Source: Enemella dayhoffiae (GTDB taxonomy: Bacteria > Actinomycetota > Actinomycetes > Propionibacteriales > Propionibacteriaceae). From it: a DNA stretch of 64,000 nucleotides. This document shows, piece after piece, positions 1 to 8,666 of the stretch. Numbering within the stretch: the first letter of the stretch is position 1; each line of letters begins with the position of its first letter. The DNA lies in contig NZ_NMVQ01000005.1 of assembly GCF_002250625.1 (NCBI RefSeq), positions 60,725 to 124,724 of the forward strand. Reading direction: 5' to 3'. Under the pieces are notes generated by a model. That model made no database searches and had not been told where the DNA came from. It saw nothing but the letters and a program-made list of their open reading frames with translations. A program made the position numbers and the translations under genes.

Positions 1-2699
1 GTCTTCCTGGCCGGAGCCTTCTTGGCGGTCGCCTTCTTGCGGGTGGCCTTCTTGGCCGGCCCCTTGGCCCGCTTCTCGGCCAGCAGTTCGGCCCCGCGCT
101 CGGGGGTGATCGCCTCCACCGAGTCGTCGCGGCGCAGGGTGGCGTTGGTCTCCCCGTCGGTCACATAGGGGCCGAAGCGGCCGTCCTTGACCACCATCGG
201 GCGGCCCGAGACCGGGTCGTTGCCGAGCTCCTTGAGCGGCGGCTTGGCCGCGGCGCGGCCGCGCTGCTTGGGCTGGGCATAGATCGCCTCGGCCTGCTCC
301 AGAGTGATCGAGAAGATGTGGTCCTCGGTCTCCAGGGAGCGGGAATCCGTGCCCTTCTTCAGATAGGGGCCATAGCGACCGTTCTGGGCGGTGATCTCGG
401 TGCCCTCGGCGTCCTTGCCGACCACCCGCGGCAGGCTCATCAGCCGCAGCGCCTGCTCCAGGGTGACGGTGTCGAGGTCCATGCTGCGGAACAGCGAACC
501 GGTACGCGGCTTCGCCGACTTGGGCGCGTCCTCGCCGAGCACCTCGGTGACATAGGGACCGAAGCGCCCGTTTCGTGCCACCACAGCGTTTCCGCTGTCC
601 GGATCGGTGCCGAGCTCGCGCTCCTCACCCATCGGCCTGGCGAGCAGTTCCTTGGCGTACTCGACCGTGAGCTCATCCGGCGGCAGGTCGTCGGGGACGT
701 TGGCCCGCTTCTCCTCCGCCCCCTCCACATAGGTGCCGTAGCGCCCAACCCGCACCACGATGCCGGAGTCGAGGTCACCGAGCTCAAAGGTGGACAGCTT
801 GCGGGCGTCGATCTCCCCGAGTTCGCTGACCAGGGCGTGCAGCCCGGCCGCGTCCCCGGCGCCGAACCAGAAGTCCTTGAGCACCTGCAGCCGCGCCATG
901 TCACCGCGGGCCACTTCGTCGAGATCGGACTCCATGGTCGCGGTGAACCGATAGTCGATCAGCTTCGGAAAGTGCTCCTCCAGCAGCCGGGTCACGGCGA
1001 ACGCCAGCCACGTCGGAACCAGCGCCGAACCCCGCTTGAACACATAGTCGCGGCTGGTGATGGTGCGGATGATCGACGCATAGGTCGAGGGCCGGCCGAT
1101 CTCCAGTTCCTCGAGCTTGGCGACCAGCGACGGCTCGGTGTAGCGGGCCGGCGGCTTGGTCTCGTGCCCGTTGGCGGTGACCTCCTCGGCCGCCAGCGAC
1201 TGGCCCTGGCTCAGCTGCGGCAGCCGCGACTGGGCGTCGTCGGAGGTGCTGCCCTCGCGGGACTCGTCGATCGCCTCGACGTAGGCCTTCAGGAAGCCGT
1301 GGAAGGTGATCGTTCGCCCCGAGGCGGTGAACGTGCACGAGTCGGCACCCTCGGGCAGGGAGCCCAAACCGTTGGCTGAGCCTGTCGAACCGTTGGCTGA
1401 GCCTGTCGAAGCCCCGCGCGCTTCGATGCGCACGGTCACCGTCTGACCCTCGGCGTCCTTCATCTGGGAGGCGATCGTGCGCATCCAGATCAGCTCATAG
1501 AGCCGGAAGTGGTCCCCGCTGAGCCCGGTCTGGGCGGGGGTCTGGAACACCTCACCCGAAGGGCGGATCGCCTCGTGCGCCTCCTGCGCGTTCTTCACCT
1601 TGGAGGCGTACACCCGCGGCTGGGCGGGCAGATAATTGGCGCCGAACAGCTGCTGCACCTGGTTGCGCGCGGCGGTGATCGCCTGACTGGAAAGGGCGAC
1701 CGAGTCGGTACGCATGTAGGTGATGAAGCCGCGCTCGTAGAGGTCCTGGGCCACCGACATCGCGCGCTGCGCGGTGAAACCGAGCTTGCGGCCGGCCTCC
1801 TGCTGCAGGGTGGTGGTGCGGAACGGGGCGTACGGCTTGCGGGTGTAGGGCCTGGACTCGACACTGGTCACCGACCAGGACGCCTGCGGCAGCGCGTCGG
1901 CCAGCGCGCGGGCGTTGGTCTCGTCCAGGTGCACCAGGTTCTTGCCGGTCAGGTTGCCACGGGAGTCGAAGTCGCGGCCCTGCGCGACCCGCTTCTCACC
2001 GACCTGGGTGAGTCGGGCGGAGAAGGTGGGCGGCTCGGCCTCGCTGCCGGCGTCGAGCACCGCGTCGAGATCCCAATAGCCGGCGGAGCGGAACGCGATC
2101 CGCTCCCGCTCGCGATCGACGACCAGCCGGGTGGCCACCGACTGCACGCGCCCGGCCGACAGTCGCGGCTTGACCTTGCGCCACAGCACCGGGGACACCT
2201 CATAGCCATAGAGCCGGTCGAGGATTCGGCGTGCCTCCTGGGCGTCGACCAGATCGATGTCCAGTTCGCGCGGGTTGGCCACCGCCTCCTGGATCGCCTG
2301 CTCGGTGATCTCGTGGAACACCATCCGGCGGGCCGGCACCCTGGGCTTGAGCTCCTGCAGCAGGTGCCAGGCGATCGCCTCCCCCTCGCGGTCACCGTCG
2401 GTGGCGAGCAGGAGTTCGTCGGCGTCGGCCAGCGCGGACTTGAGCGAGCGGATGGTGGCCTTTTTGTCGGCGGTCACCACATAGAGCGGCTCGAAATCGT
2501 TGTCGATGTCGACCCCGGTACGCGCCCACGGCTGACCCTTGTACTTCGCCGGCACGTCGGCCGAGCCCTCCGGCAGGTCGCGCACGTGGCCCCGGCTCGA
2601 CTCGACGACGTAGCCCGCGCCGAGGTAACTCGCGATCTTGGACGCCTTGGTCGGCGACTCGACGATGACGAGACGACGGAGACCTGCCTGGGATGCCAC
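1..2699 (-). CDS. topA: DNA topoisomerase I (3' end cut by window edge)
   Basis: Type IA topoisomerase that relaxes negatively supercoiled DNA by a covalent 5'-phosphotyrosine. The N-terminal Toprim domain begins LRRLVIVESPTKA and continues with DGDREGEA. The active-site tyrosine is in FITYMRTDS (about Tyr328). The C-terminal part has the repeated small domains of actinobacterial TopA and ends in a Lys/Ala-rich tail that runs off the window. The GTG start at 2699 is preceded by GAAAGG and puts the Toprim motif at the usual distance from the N terminus. The frame stays open upstream to about 3018, but homologues start near 2699. An in-frame tandem repeat (1372-1410) adds a Gly/Ser/Thr/Ala/Asn linker, described separately. 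Identity is certain; only the exact start is uncertain. Confidence 0.97.
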   Translation of the reverse strand, partial: MASQAGLRRLVIVESPTKASKIASYLGAGYVVESSRGHVRDLPEGSADVPAKYKGQPWARTGVDIDNDFEPLYVVTADKKATIRSLKSALADADELLLATDGDREGEAIAWHLLQELKPRVPARRMVFHEITEQAIQEAVANPRELDIDLVDAQEARRILDRLYGYEVSPVLWRKVKPRLSAGRVQSVATRLVVDRERERIAFRSAGYWDLDAVLDAGSEAEPPTFSARLTQVGEKRVAQGRDFDSRGNLTGKNLVHLDETNARALADALPQASWSVTSVESRPYTRKPYAPFRTTTLQQEAGRKLGFTAQRAMSVAQDLYERGFITYMRTDSVALSSQAITAARNQVQQLFGANYLPAQPRVYASKVKNAQEAHEAIRPSGEVFQTPAQTGLSGDHFRLYELIWMRTIASQMKDAEGQTVTVRIEARGASTGSANGSTGSANGLGSLPEGADSCTFTASGRTITFHGFLKAYVEAIDESREGSTSDDAQSRLPQLSQGQSLAAEEVTANGHETKPPARYTEPSLVAKLEELEIGRPSTYASIIRTITSRDYVFKRGSALVPTWLAFAVTRLLEEHFPKLIDYRFTATMESDLDEVARGDMARLQVLKDFWFGAGDAAGLHALVSELGEIDARKLSTFELGDLDSGIVVRVGRYGTYVEGAEEKRANVPDDLPPDELTVEYAKELLARPMGEERELGTDPDSGNAVVARNGRFGPYVTEVLGEDAPKSAKPRTGSLFRSMDLDTVTLEQALRLMSLPRVVGKDAEGTEITAQNGRYGPYLKKGTDSRSLETEDHIFSITLEQAEAIYAQPKQRGRAAAKPPLKELGNDPVSGRPMVVKDGRFGPYVTDGETNATLRRDDSVEAITPERGAELLAEKRAKGPAKKATRKKATAKKAPARK
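1372..1410. repeat. Two tandem copies of the dispersed element TTGGCTGAGCCTGTCGAA inside topA
   Basis: Copies lie at 1372-1389 and 1393-1410 with a 21-bp period. They are in frame with topA and on its minus strand encode two rounds of the heptapeptide GSTGSAN. The same 18-mer recurs at 34.2, 34.5 and 37.5 kb, and related forms at 5.9, 35.4 and 48.6 kb. The period is a multiple of three, so topA stays open. Confidence 0.9.
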
Positions 2700-3023
2700 G
2701 ATTGCCTTTCTGGACCGGGGACGGTACGCCCGGAAGCGTACATGCTCGGCGCGTTCGCACCAGTCAGCCCGCGAAACCTCGCGGACGGCCCGCGGCCCCA
2801 CGGCCGATTCTCGATGGCCGTCGACTGTCAAGGGCACGTCCTTCTTCGCCTCGTTGACCGGGGCGATGGCGATGGCGCAGTCGGTGGTGGCCAGCCTGGC
2901 CACGATCGACCCGGAGCGGACGATGGCTCGTTGGCCCGTGTCGAGCAGGGGTGGGCGGCGTTCGGACTGATGCACCACTCGGCCCCGGTCCGTGGCCCGC
3001 AATGAACGGTGCCCGCCACGGTG
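2700..3023. other. Intergenic stretch upstream of topA
   Basis: About 320 bp between the topA start and the end of the methyltransferase gene, both on the minus strand. The topA frame remains open here back to a TGA near 3018, with GC-rich third positions and only TTG or GTG as possible starts near 2980-2985. I recognise no domain in that extension. It presumably contains the topA promoter, which I cannot place with confidence. Confidence 0.4.
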
Positions 3024-4493
3024 TCAGCGAACCAGCATCCCTGTGATCAACAACTCGCGCACCCGGGCCAGCACCTCGCGGCGCAGGCTGGTCGCGTCGG
3101 CCTCCAGCAGCCCGGCGACGGCGTCGATGATGGTGCCGAGCGACAGGTCGCCGTCGCACGCGCCGAGCACTCCGCCGAGGGCGGTGTCCACCTCGACCGC
3201 CCGCCGCAGCCCGCGGGTCGAGCGCAGCACCACGTGCCGCGGGTCGGGGGCGCCGGGCACCCCGATGGTTTCCTGGTCGATCCCCTCGGCGAGTCGCCAG
3301 TTGGTCGCCAGCACCTCGTCGTCGCCGAGCCGGGCGTACGCCGCTGCCTCGCGGAACTGCCCGAGCGCCGGGCCGACCGGCTGCTGAACCGCGTGCGGCC
3401 AGGACTCGATCCGCACCTGCGGGTCGGCGCTGCCACTGTTGGTGACCTGCAGCCAGCCCATCCCGACCCCGGTGATTCCGAGCCGGTCGAAATAGTCGAG
3501 CCACTCGCGATAGCGCGGCAGATAGTCCGCGCGCCCGAGCAGCCCCGCGTCCGCCAGCCAAATTTCGGCGTACTCGAAAGGATCCAGCCGTTCCCGCTCG
3601 ATTACCAGCGCGTCGCAACCCGTGGGAATCCAGCCCTGCAGACGGTCGGCCCAGTGGTCCGGGTCGAGGATCGCCCAGTTTCCCAGCACCTGCAGAGATC
3701 CCCCGGGGGTGAGGTGGTCCACGGCGCCCCGCACGATCGTCTCGACCAGACCGTCGCCCGGCATCGATCCCTCGCGATAGACGAGTCGCTCACCGCTCGG
3801 CGGGCTCATCACGTAGGGCGGGTTGGTGACGATCAGGTCGAACCGCTCGCCCACGACCGGCTCCCACAGCGAACCGAGCCGCTGCTCCACCGCCACCCCA
3901 CTCAGCGCGAACGTCCACTCGGCCAGCCGGTTGGCCCGCGGGTTGAGGTCGGTGGCGACGACCCGTTCGCTGTGCCGGGCCAGGTGCAGACTCTGTACGC
4001 CGCAGCCGGCACCCAGGTCGAGGGCCGAGCGCACCGGCTCCCGGATGGCGAGCTGGGCCAGCGAGGTGGACGCCGGCGAGACCCCCAGCACGTACGCCCC
4101 GTGCTGCGGCCCGGCGATCGAGTCCAACCCGTTGGCCAGATCAGAGACCACCCAGCCCGAGGCACCGTCGTCCTCGCTGGCGTACGGACGGATGTCCACC
4201 CGAGCCCGACAACTGTCCCCAATGCTGGCCAGGAAATCCTGCTCGTACAGGTTTTCCAGAACCCCACCGAACACCTGCCGAGCAGCCCTAACCGGGATCT
4301 CCTGCTGCAGCAGGAACAACCGGACCAGTGCCGCCAACCCGTCATCGGCACCGGCCAGGGCGCGATCGGCCGCCACCGTCGAGTTTCGCCCGAGACCGGC
4401 CTGCCCCGCCGCGCCGATCCGGGAGAGCACCGGATCGACTGTGTAGTCGAGTTCCCGAAACCGATCTGCCAGGCGTGCCGCCGTCTCGCGCAT
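3024..4493 (-). CDS. Class I SAM-dependent methyltransferase with N-terminal DUF7059-like region
   Basis: Predicted 489-residue cytoplasmic methyltransferase. The N-terminal ~150 residues (beginning near LDYTVDPVLSRIG) form a helical region seen in actinobacterial relatives. It is followed by a Rossmann methyltransferase with SAM loop LDLGAGCG (Asp159) and catalytic-type NPPY motif (Asn224), as in the HemK/RsmC group that methylates planar nitrogens in proteins or nucleic acids. The substrate is unknown. A C-terminal ~150-residue extension has no motif I recognise. ATG 4493 is chosen because longer versions (GTG at 4514 or 4535) run toward the divergent oxidase gene; those GTGs remain possible. 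Family confident, substrate not. Confidence 0.85.
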   Translation of the reverse strand: MRETAARLADRFRELDYTVDPVLSRIGAAGQAGLGRNSTVAADRALAGADDGLAALVRLFLLQQEIPVRAARQVFGGVLENLYEQDFLASIGDSCRARVDIRPYASEDDGASGWVVSDLANGLDSIAGPQHGAYVLGVSPASTSLAQLAIREPVRSALDLGAGCGVQSLHLARHSERVVATDLNPRANRLAEWTFALSGVAVEQRLGSLWEPVVGERFDLIVTNPPYVMSPPSGERLVYREGSMPGDGLVETIVRGAVDHLTPGGSLQVLGNWAILDPDHWADRLQGWIPTGCDALVIERERLDPFEYAEIWLADAGLLGRADYLPRYREWLDYFDRLGITGVGMGWLQVTNSGSADPQVRIESWPHAVQQPVGPALGQFREAAAYARLGDDEVLATNWRLAEGIDQETIGVPGAPDPRHVVLRSTRGLRRAVEVDTALGGVLGACDGDLSLGTIIDAVAGLLEADATSLRREVLARVRELLITGMLVR

Positions 4494-4557
4494 CCAGGAA
4501 CGATATCGCTCCACCTGGCGAAGGATTAGGCTCACCCCACGACCACGGGAGGGACCA

Positions 4558-5928
4558 ATGCTGCTCGACGACCTGCGCCGCCGGGTCGGGGACGACTGCC
4601 TCGTCACCGACACCGACGTGATGGAGAGCTTCGCCCACGACGAGGCCGAGTGGGCGCCCTACGGCAAGCCCGCGGTGGTGGTCCGAGCCAGGACCGCCGA
4701 GGACGTGCAGGCGGTGGTGCAGGTGTGCATCGAGCACCAGACCCCGCTGATCGCCCGCGGCGCCGGGACCGGGCTGTCCGGGGCGGCCAACGCGATCGAC
4801 GGGTGCGTCATCCTCTCCCTCGAGCGGATGAACAAGGTGCTCGAGGTCAACCCGCTGGAGCGGCTCGCGGTGGTTCAGCCCGGGGTGGTCAACGATCACC
4901 TGCGCGATCACGTCGCCGAGAGTGGCCTCTGGTATCCGCCGGACCCGGCCAGTTCACCGTGGTCCACCATCGGCGGCAATCTGGCCACCAACGCGGGCGG
5001 CATGTGCTGCGTGAAATACGGCGTCACTCGCGAATACGTGCTCGGCATGCAACTGGTGACCGGCACCGGCGAGCTGGTCCGGATCGGGCGACGTACGGCC
5101 AAGGGCGTGGCCGGCTATGACCTGACCGGCCTGATGGTCGGCTCCGAGGGCACTCTCGGCATCGCGACCGAGATCACCGTACGCCTGCGCCCGCTGCGCG
5201 CCGAAGAGATCACGGTCGCCGGCTTCTTCGACACCATGGTGGATGCGGGCAAGGCGGTCGAGGCGGTGGCCGCCGCCGGCCTCACCCCATCGGCCCTGGA
5301 ACTGGTGGACCGCAACTGTCTGAAAGCCGTCGACGACTGGCGCAACATGGGGCTCAGCGTTGACGCGAACGTCGTGCTGCTGGGGCGTACCGACGCCCCG
5401 GGCGACACCGGTCTCGCCGAGGCCGAGCAGATGGTGCAGTGCTTCACCGACGCCGGCGCGACCTACGCCGTCCGCTCGGAGGACTCCGCCGAGGGGGACG
5501 CACTGTTCGCGGCGCGCAGGATGGCGTACCCGGCGCTGGAGCGGCTCGGTCCCCTGCTCACCGAGGACGTCTGCGTCCCCAAGTTCCAGGTGCCGACCAT
5601 GCTCGGAAGGATCGAGGAGATCGGCCGCAGGCACGACGTGCTGATCGCCACCCTGGCCCACGCCGGCGACGGCAACCTGCACCCGATGATGCTGACCGCC
5701 CAGGGTGATGAGGACCAGAAGCGGCGTTCCCTGGCGGCCTTCGACGAGATCATCGCCGCCGCGATCGAGCTGGGCGGCACGGTCACCGGCGAGCACGGGG
5801 TCGGCCTGCTCAAGCTCGACGGCCTGGCCGCCGAACAGGCCCCCGAGGTGCTCGCCCTCTACCGCGCGGTGAAGAGGGCGCTCGATCCGCACAACATCCT
5901 CAACCCCGGCAAGGGAATCGTCGCCTAG
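4558..5928 (+). CDS. FAD-linked oxidase, GlcD type (glycolate/D-lactate dehydrogenase-like)
   Basis: Flavoprotein of the PCMH/VAO family (456 residues) expected to oxidise a 2-hydroxy acid such as glycolate or D-lactate. The FAD-binding half shows the pyrophosphate loop ARGAGTGLSG (about residues 64-73) and the segment GGNLATNAGGM. The C-terminal cap has the family signature HAGDGNLHP and ends with the usual DPHNILNPGKG. ATG 4558 follows a GGGAGGGA ribosome site. It is 64 bp divergent from the methyltransferase and 165 bp before an aromatic-acid/H+ symporter-type carrier, which could import its substrate. The exact substrate cannot be read from sequence. Confidence 0.92.
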   Translation: MLLDDLRRRVGDDCLVTDTDVMESFAHDEAEWAPYGKPAVVVRARTAEDVQAVVQVCIEHQTPLIARGAGTGLSGAANAIDGCVILSLERMNKVLEVNPLERLAVVQPGVVNDHLRDHVAESGLWYPPDPASSPWSTIGGNLATNAGGMCCVKYGVTREYVLGMQLVTGTGELVRIGRRTAKGVAGYDLTGLMVGSEGTLGIATEITVRLRPLRAEEITVAGFFDTMVDAGKAVEAVAAAGLTPSALELVDRNCLKAVDDWRNMGLSVDANVVLLGRTDAPGDTGLAEAEQMVQCFTDAGATYAVRSEDSAEGDALFAARRMAYPALERLGPLLTEDVCVPKFQVPTMLGRIEEIGRRHDVLIATLAHAGDGNLHPMMLTAQGDEDQKRRSLAAFDEIIAAAIELGGTVTGEHGVGLLKLDGLAAEQAPEVLALYRAVKRALDPHNILNPGKGIVA

Positions 5929-5933
5929 GGTCT

Positions 5934-5977
5934 TCGACTCGCTGCGCTCGCTCAGCCAACGTGCCGGCGTACGGCAC
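5934..5977. repeat. Variant of the dispersed element followed by a hairpin
   Basis: 5934-5960 reads as a reverse-orientation variant of the dispersed repeat (CTTCGACTC...CTCAGCCAACG). It is followed directly by the perfect inverted repeat GTGCCG-GCGTA-CGGCAC (5961-5977). It lies just after the oxidase stop, so it may act as a transcription terminator, although there is no T-run. Confidence 0.55.
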
Positions 5978-6092
5978 ATCCAAGGGGGGCCGGGGTGGGT
6001 ACTGGGCATTGCCCCGGGTCCCCTGGGTTCGTTCGCTGTCACCCTCGTGGGCAGGGTGCCAACGCAGGCACAACGACCCATTGAGGGAGACC

Positions 6093-7514
6093 ATGTCCAT
6101 CGACAACTCGGTTCACCGCGGAGCCGTGCCGACCGCCACGGCCGTCCCCGGCACCAGTGCCGCTCGCACACCGCGTCAGCTCCGCGCCGTCTATGCGATC
6201 CTCGCGATCGCCTGCGGCGCACTCATCTTCGACGGCTATGACATCGTCGTCTTCGGCACCATCGTGTCCGGCTGGCTGAAAGATCCGTCCCAGATCGGCG
6301 AGACGGCGATCACCGCCGCCCAGGCCGGCACCGTCGGCTCCTATGCGCTGGTCGGAGTGATGATCGGCGCCCTGGCCGCCGGCGCCATCGGCGACTACCT
6401 CGGCCGCCGCCGCCTGGTCCTGGGCAGCATCGCCTGGTTCTCCATCGGGATGGGCCTCACCGCGATGTCGCCGAACCTGGCGCTCTTCTCGGTGGCGCGC
6501 CTCGCCACCGGCATCGGCCTCGGCGCCCTGCTCGCCGTCCTCGGCGCCCTGGTGGCCGAGTTCGCCCCGACCGACCGAAAGAACCAGTTCAACGCGATCG
6601 TCTATTCCGGCATCCCCACCGGCGGCGTGCTCGCCTCGGTCATCGCGCTCGCCCTGCTCGCCCCGATCGGCTGGCGCGGCCTGTTCTGGATCGGCGCCAT
6701 CCCGCTGGTCACCCTGCTGCCGCTGGCCTTCTTCTTCATCCCCGAGTCGCCCAAGTGGCTCGAGGCGCGCGGTCGGCACGCCGAGGCCGAGAAGGTCGCC
6801 GAGCGCACCGGCGTGGCGCTGGAGGGTGTCCACGCCCAGCTCCACACCGAGCAGAAGACGGAGAAGGTCGGCTTCGCCGGGCTGTTCGGCAGCCGGTACG
6901 CCCTGCCGACCATCCTGCTAGGCATGATGTCGTTCTCCGGGCTGCTGCTGACCTACGGCCTGAACACCTGGTTGCCGAGGATCATGCAGGGCTATGGCAA
7001 GGGGTCGCAGTATTCCCTGCTGTTCCTGCTGCTGCTGAACACCGGCGCGGTGCTCGGCGGGCTGCTCGCCGCCTGGCTGGCCGACAAGTATCTCGGCCCG
7101 CAGAAGACGATCGTGGTCACCTTCGTGCTGGCCGCGCTCACCCTGTTCGGGATGACCTTCCGCTTCCCGGATCCGGTGCTGTTCGCGTTCATCTTCATCG
7201 CCGGTACCGGCACCCTGGGCACCCAGGTGCTGATCTATGGCAAGGTGTCGAACTTTTATGCGACCAACGTCCGCGCCGCCGGCGTGGCCTGGTGTGCCGG
7301 CTTCGGTCGCCTCGGCGGCATCTTCGGCCCGGTGATCGGCGGCGCCATCGTCGGCGCCTTCGCCTCGGCCGCCGACCCGTCGGGTGCCGGCAAGATCGCC
7401 TTCTGGGTGTTCGCCGGGGTGGCCCTGTTCGGTGCCGTGATGTGCGCGGTCGTCCCGCAGAAGCACTCCGAGGTCAAGCGCGAGGTCGCCATCGCCGAGG
7501 AGAAGGCCAACTGA
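6093..7514 (+). CDS. MFS transporter, aromatic acid:H+ symporter (AAHS) type
   Basis: Inner-membrane carrier of 473 residues with about 12 hydrophobic segments. Characteristic AAHS features are IFDGYDIVVFG in helix 1 (Asp-Gly-Tyr-Asp) and the MFS loop 2-3 signature GDYLGRRR, with a second GG-rich hinge (FGRLGGIFGPVIGG) in the C-terminal half. Such carriers take up benzoate, protocatechuate, 4-hydroxybenzoate or similar acids with protons. ATG 6093 has GAGGGAGA seven bases upstream; longer in-frame starts add a non-hydrophobic tail with no ribosome site. It may be cotranscribed with the upstream oxidase. Confidence 0.9.
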   Translation: MSIDNSVHRGAVPTATAVPGTSAARTPRQLRAVYAILAIACGALIFDGYDIVVFGTIVSGWLKDPSQIGETAITAAQAGTVGSYALVGVMIGALAAGAIGDYLGRRRLVLGSIAWFSIGMGLTAMSPNLALFSVARLATGIGLGALLAVLGALVAEFAPTDRKNQFNAIVYSGIPTGGVLASVIALALLAPIGWRGLFWIGAIPLVTLLPLAFFFIPESPKWLEARGRHAEAEKVAERTGVALEGVHAQLHTEQKTEKVGFAGLFGSRYALPTILLGMMSFSGLLLTYGLNTWLPRIMQGYGKGSQYSLLFLLLLNTGAVLGGLLAAWLADKYLGPQKTIVVTFVLAALTLFGMTFRFPDPVLFAFIFIAGTGTLGTQVLIYGKVSNFYATNVRAAGVAWCAGFGRLGGIFGPVIGGAIVGAFASAADPSGAGKIAFWVFAGVALFGAVMCAVVPQKHSEVKREVAIAEEKAN

Positions 7515-7526
7515 ACGAACGTCACG

Positions 7527-7567
7527 GGTACGCCGGATTCCCTTTTTCCTTGGGGATCCGGCGTACC
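7527..7567. terminator. Bidirectional stem-loop between convergent genes
   Basis: Perfect 12-bp arms GGTACGCCGGAT (7527-7538) and ATCCGGCGTACC (7556-7567) flank a 17-base loop that contains a short inner CCC/GGG pairing and a TTTTT run. It sits exactly between the convergent MFS carrier (ends 7514) and dioxygenase (ends 7572), so it most likely serves both. Confidence 0.8.
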
Positions 7568-7571
7568 GTCG

Positions 7572-8588
7572 TCATCGGACCAGATCGGGATGATGTCGGG
7601 CCGCGACGTCCGGGTGGGCCCGCAACCGCGCCTTGAGCACGTTGTCGCCGAAGACCCCCGAGATCAGATTCGCCGGGTCCTGGGTGATCCCGGGCGCCGC
7701 GGCGGCGAGCTCCGGCGGCAGGTCGATCACCGGGATGTTCGAGTCCAGCGCCGGATTGAGGAAGAACGGAACCGACAACCGCACTGAGCCGGCCGGCGGG
7801 GACACCACCCGGTGCATCGTCGCCTTGAGATAGCCGTTGGTAGCCACCTCCATCAGCTCGCCGATGTTGACCACGAAGGCGCCCGGCACCGGATCCACGT
7901 CGATCCAACGACCGTCGTGCTCCACCTGAAGACCGGTGCTGACCCGCCCCGAGCCGGGCGTGGGGGCGGGATCGATCAGCAACAGCGTCAACACCCCCGG
8001 ATCCTTGTGACCGCCCACCCCCTGACGCGGCTGCGCGTCGGAACGGCCCGGATAGCGGACCAGCTTGATCAACGTGCTCGGGTCGTGGGCGAAGGCGGGA
8101 TCGAAGAGGTCACGGCGCGCGCCGAGCGCCTCGGCCCACTCGTGGAGCAGCCGCAATCCGAGCGCGGACAGCGAATCCGACCAGCTCTCCACATGCTCCC
8201 GCAGCTGCGGCAGGGCCGACGGCCACTGGTTGGGACCCTCCAGGCGCCGGTACGCCGGGCCTCCGCTGACGGGTTCGCGCTCGGCGGCCACGTCGAGCTG
8301 TTCGCGCCAGTCCACCCGCCCGCCGGTAAGCTCACCCCCGGTGCGGGTGTAGCCGCGGAAGTGTGCGCTCTTGAGCATCTCGATCTCCAGCTTCTGCTGC
8401 TCCGGCAGCGCGAAGAAGGATCGGGCCAGGTCGAACAGTTCGGTCATCCGGGCGGGGGCGATCCCGTGCCCGGTCAACTGGAAGAACCCCCACTCGTGGG
8501 TGGCCGCGAGCAGGTTGCCGCGCAGCGCGGCGGCCTCGGCGGGCCCCCGTTCCAGTCGGGTCAGGTCGATCAGCGGCAACGTCGTCAT
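7572..8588 (-). CDS. 2-oxoglutarate/Fe(II)-dependent dioxygenase, isopenicillin N synthase family
   Basis: 338-residue soluble oxygenase. The N-terminal DIOX_N domain shows THEWGFFQLTGHGI. The C-terminal double-stranded beta-helix keeps the iron ligands His-x-Asp (GGHKDPG) and distal His (TMHRVVSPP) plus the 2-oxoglutarate-binding Arg-x-Ser (VRLSVPFF). Members hydroxylate or desaturate small molecules; the substrate here is unknown. Start ATG 8588. It lies downstream of, and on the same strand as, prpE across a 78-bp gap. Confidence 0.9.
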   Translation of the reverse strand: MTTLPLIDLTRLERGPAEAAALRGNLLAATHEWGFFQLTGHGIAPARMTELFDLARSFFALPEQQKLEIEMLKSAHFRGYTRTGGELTGGRVDWREQLDVAAEREPVSGGPAYRRLEGPNQWPSALPQLREHVESWSDSLSALGLRLLHEWAEALGARRDLFDPAFAHDPSTLIKLVRYPGRSDAQPRQGVGGHKDPGVLTLLLIDPAPTPGSGRVSTGLQVEHDGRWIDVDPVPGAFVVNIGELMEVATNGYLKATMHRVVSPPAGSVRLSVPFFLNPALDSNIPVIDLPPELAAAAPGITQDPANLISGVFGDNVLKARLRAHPDVAARHHPDLVR

Positions 8589-8666
8589 CGGCGTACTCCT
8601 TGCAGGCGTACGCCAATCCTCCGCAACCCTCCCACGTCGGCGGACGCGGTCCGGCTGCTGAGACCC

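Noticed and set aside
2764..3618. 284-codon minus-strand frame overlapping the methyltransferase end
   Set aside because: Out of frame with the methyltransferase, Arg/Ala/Gly-rich, no recognised motif.
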